From an uncultured Clostridium sp. (GTDB lineage Bacteria; Bacillota; Clostridia; Lachnospirales; Lachnospiraceae), in NCBI GenBank assembly GCA_947253885.1, contig CAMYAO010000011.1, forward strand, positions 1 through 61,131: DNA of 61,131 nucleotides. Direction: 5' to 3'. The first letter of the stretch is position 1; each line of letters starts with the position of its first letter. Shown here one piece after another: positions 60,059 to 61,131 of this stretch. A model generated the notes under the pieces. It was given only the letters and a program-made list of their open reading frames with translations, was not told the origin of the DNA and searched no databases. The position numbers and the translations under genes were made by a program.

Positions 60059-61027
60059 TTATGATAACTGATCTTGTTTCCGGAAAGCACCGGGGGTCAT
60101 TCCGGTCATCTGTTTAAAAAAGTGAATGAAACTGGCAGGCTTTTTATAGCCAAGCTGCAAAGAGAGTGTTGCAATAGGGCATTCACTTGACAAAAGGATT
60201 TGCTTTGCATGTTCCAGTCGCAATTTTTTTTTATAATCACCGATAGTTTTATGGGTGATTTTTTTAAACGTATATTTCAGTTTGCTGGGACTCATACATG
60301 CTATTTTTGCCAATTCCGTGATGTTAGGTGCATTGGACAGATGGGTCTTCATATGGTGTATGACCAGCTGGATCCGTTGAAGATCCAAGCCGGTAACGTC
60401 ATTTTTCTTTTGAGCAAACAGTCGAGGAAGATCCATTTCGGAAAGAAACAACATAATAAGCTCGTTGATTTTCGATTCATAAAAATAGTTGGAGCATAAG
60501 TCGCAGATATTATGTTCGTACAATTGATCTATGGTAGAGAGTATGTTCCAGTTGACATAGCAACCTTCCAATTTCTGTATTTCCAGAATCAGATTAAACG
60601 GATAGATGGGATATCTATTTTGAAATCGAGCTGACAGTTCTGCAGGTGAAAAAAACAGGCAGACACCTTTAATCTTTTGATGTCCCGGAATATGAAGCGA
60701 GTCAGTTGGTGAATAGCAGGTAACAGTATGGATATGATGACGGGGAAAAGCACAATTGGAAGTGTCGGAAGCGGAGTCAAAGAAGCAGATACAGTTTATC
60801 TGCTCCGAATCCAGTTGCAGGATTTTATCTTGATAAAACATGGTATCAAAGACCAGAAGGATGCCGTAATCACTGCTAAACACTTTGAAGTTACCGATAC
60901 CATATTGCCGATCCAAGAAAAACGTATGAGCCTGTCGGACAATAGAAAATTGTGTATGGGTAGTTTGTAAATGGAAGGTATCCATTAGGAATTCTAAAAA
61001 AGATTGTTTATTTATAAGGTTCTCCAA
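60059..61027 (-). CDS. AraC/XylS-family transcriptional regulator
   Basis: A 322-residue regulator. The N-terminal 210 residues form an unrecognised sensor-like domain. The C-terminal two HTH motifs are NAPNITELAKIACMSPSKLKYTFKKITHKTIGDYKKKLR and ATLSLQLGYKKPASFIHFFKQMTGMTPGAFR (written in parts of the chain about 220-318). AraC proteins act on sugar, stress or virulence genes; the target is not visible because the contig ends. The start is a TTG at 61027 with weak ribosome site and a stop just upstream; a shorter start cannot be excluded. Confidence 0.75.
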   Translation of the reverse strand: MENLINKQSFLEFLMDTFHLQTTHTQFSIVRQAHTFFLDRQYGIGNFKVFSSDYGILLVFDTMFYQDKILQLDSEQINCICFFDSASDTSNCAFPRHHIHTVTCYSPTDSLHIPGHQKIKGVCLFFSPAELSARFQNRYPIYPFNLILEIQKLEGCYVNWNILSTIDQLYEHNICDLCSNYFYESKINELIMLFLSEMDLPRLFAQKKNDVTGLDLQRIQLVIHHMKTHLSNAPNITELAKIACMSPSKLKYTFKKITHKTIGDYKKKLRLEHAKQILLSSECPIATLSLQLGYKKPASFIHFFKQMTGMTPGAFRKQDQLS

Positions 61028-61080
61028 TCATACTTTTTTAGATATAAAAGCAAGTATATAAATCTAACTAACTATATTAG

Positions 61081-61131
61081 CTGTCTCTTATACACATCTG
61101 ACGCTGCCGACGATATGCAGTGTGTAGATCT
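61081..61131. other. Illumina Nextera adapter with i5 index (artefact)
   Basis: CTGTCTCTTATACACATCT at 61081-61099 is the Tn5 mosaic end. It is followed by GACGCTGCCGACGA, an 8-base index TATGCAGT (reverse complement of ACTGCATA, which I recall as N/S506), and GTGTAGATCT of the P5 tail. This is read-through adapter retained by the assembler, not genome. Confidence 0.98.

Noticed and set aside
1..61131. CRISPR arrays, prophage or plasmid modules
   Set aside because: No regularly spaced direct repeats, cas genes, integrase, phage structural or replication-initiator genes of plasmids are visible.

Overview
The window looks like a chromosomal contig from a low-GC Gram-positive anaerobe of the Clostridia, most likely Lachnospiraceae. 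This rests on an NADP-type glutamate dehydrogenase, a DnaD/DnaI-type helicase-loading pair, HPr-family and CIRCE-type elements, a T-box, S4-domain RqcP/DivIC, a short archaeal-type ProRS and Big_2-containing secreted proteins. The last 51 bases (61081-61131) are an Illumina Nextera adapter with index, so the true contig ends at 61080. No prophage, plasmid or CRISPR array is visible. The content is mostly housekeeping genes with small islands of secreted proteins and degraded mobile DNA.

Left part (1-14 kb): a secreted Ig-like/FMN-binding protein; lon, with a CIRCE site and a consensus promoter that overlaps the operators of a divergent TetR-ABC exporter pair; a hypothetical gene; a MITE-like remnant with IS1182-like coding; a small secreted protein; a frameshifted cyclase-family gene; tRNA-Arg(CCT); a D-2-hydroxyacid dehydrogenase; a glutathione peroxidase homologue; pta; tRNA-Lys(CTT).

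Middle (14-30 kb): sirtuin, DUF951, then rpsF-ssb-rpsR, a membrane GDPD phosphodiesterase, and the c-di-AMP phosphodiesterase gdpP with rplI and dnaB, an FtsL-like protein and gdhA. A deleted group IIC intron sits directly behind the gdhA terminator, followed by an HPr paralogue with Tyr at position 15. On the minus strand follow prs, the helicase loader dnaI, a dnaD-like gene and murC. A cluster of DnaA boxes lies just upstream of the dnaD-like gene.

Right part (30-61 kb): spoVG; a T-box with a UGG specifier in front of a TrpXYZ-like ABC importer; pth-mfd-aroK; murA; metK; a two-component system with an AlkD-like protein; a minus-strand operon of a VWA/DUF2201-like protein, a MoxR AAA+ ATPase and a leucine-rich-repeat protein (the best candidate for an uncharacterised system); a small secreted protein; an RluA-family synthase, proS, cca and a phosphohexomutase; then hup-rqcP-divIC-tilS-hpt-ftsH. 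The last block has the usual Firmicutes order but lacks yabP, yabQ and spoIIE, which suggests an asporogenous lineage. An AraC-family regulator closes the contig.

All calls come from reading the sequence and supplied translations by eye. No database search or folding program was run, so family names rest on motifs and remembered family features.
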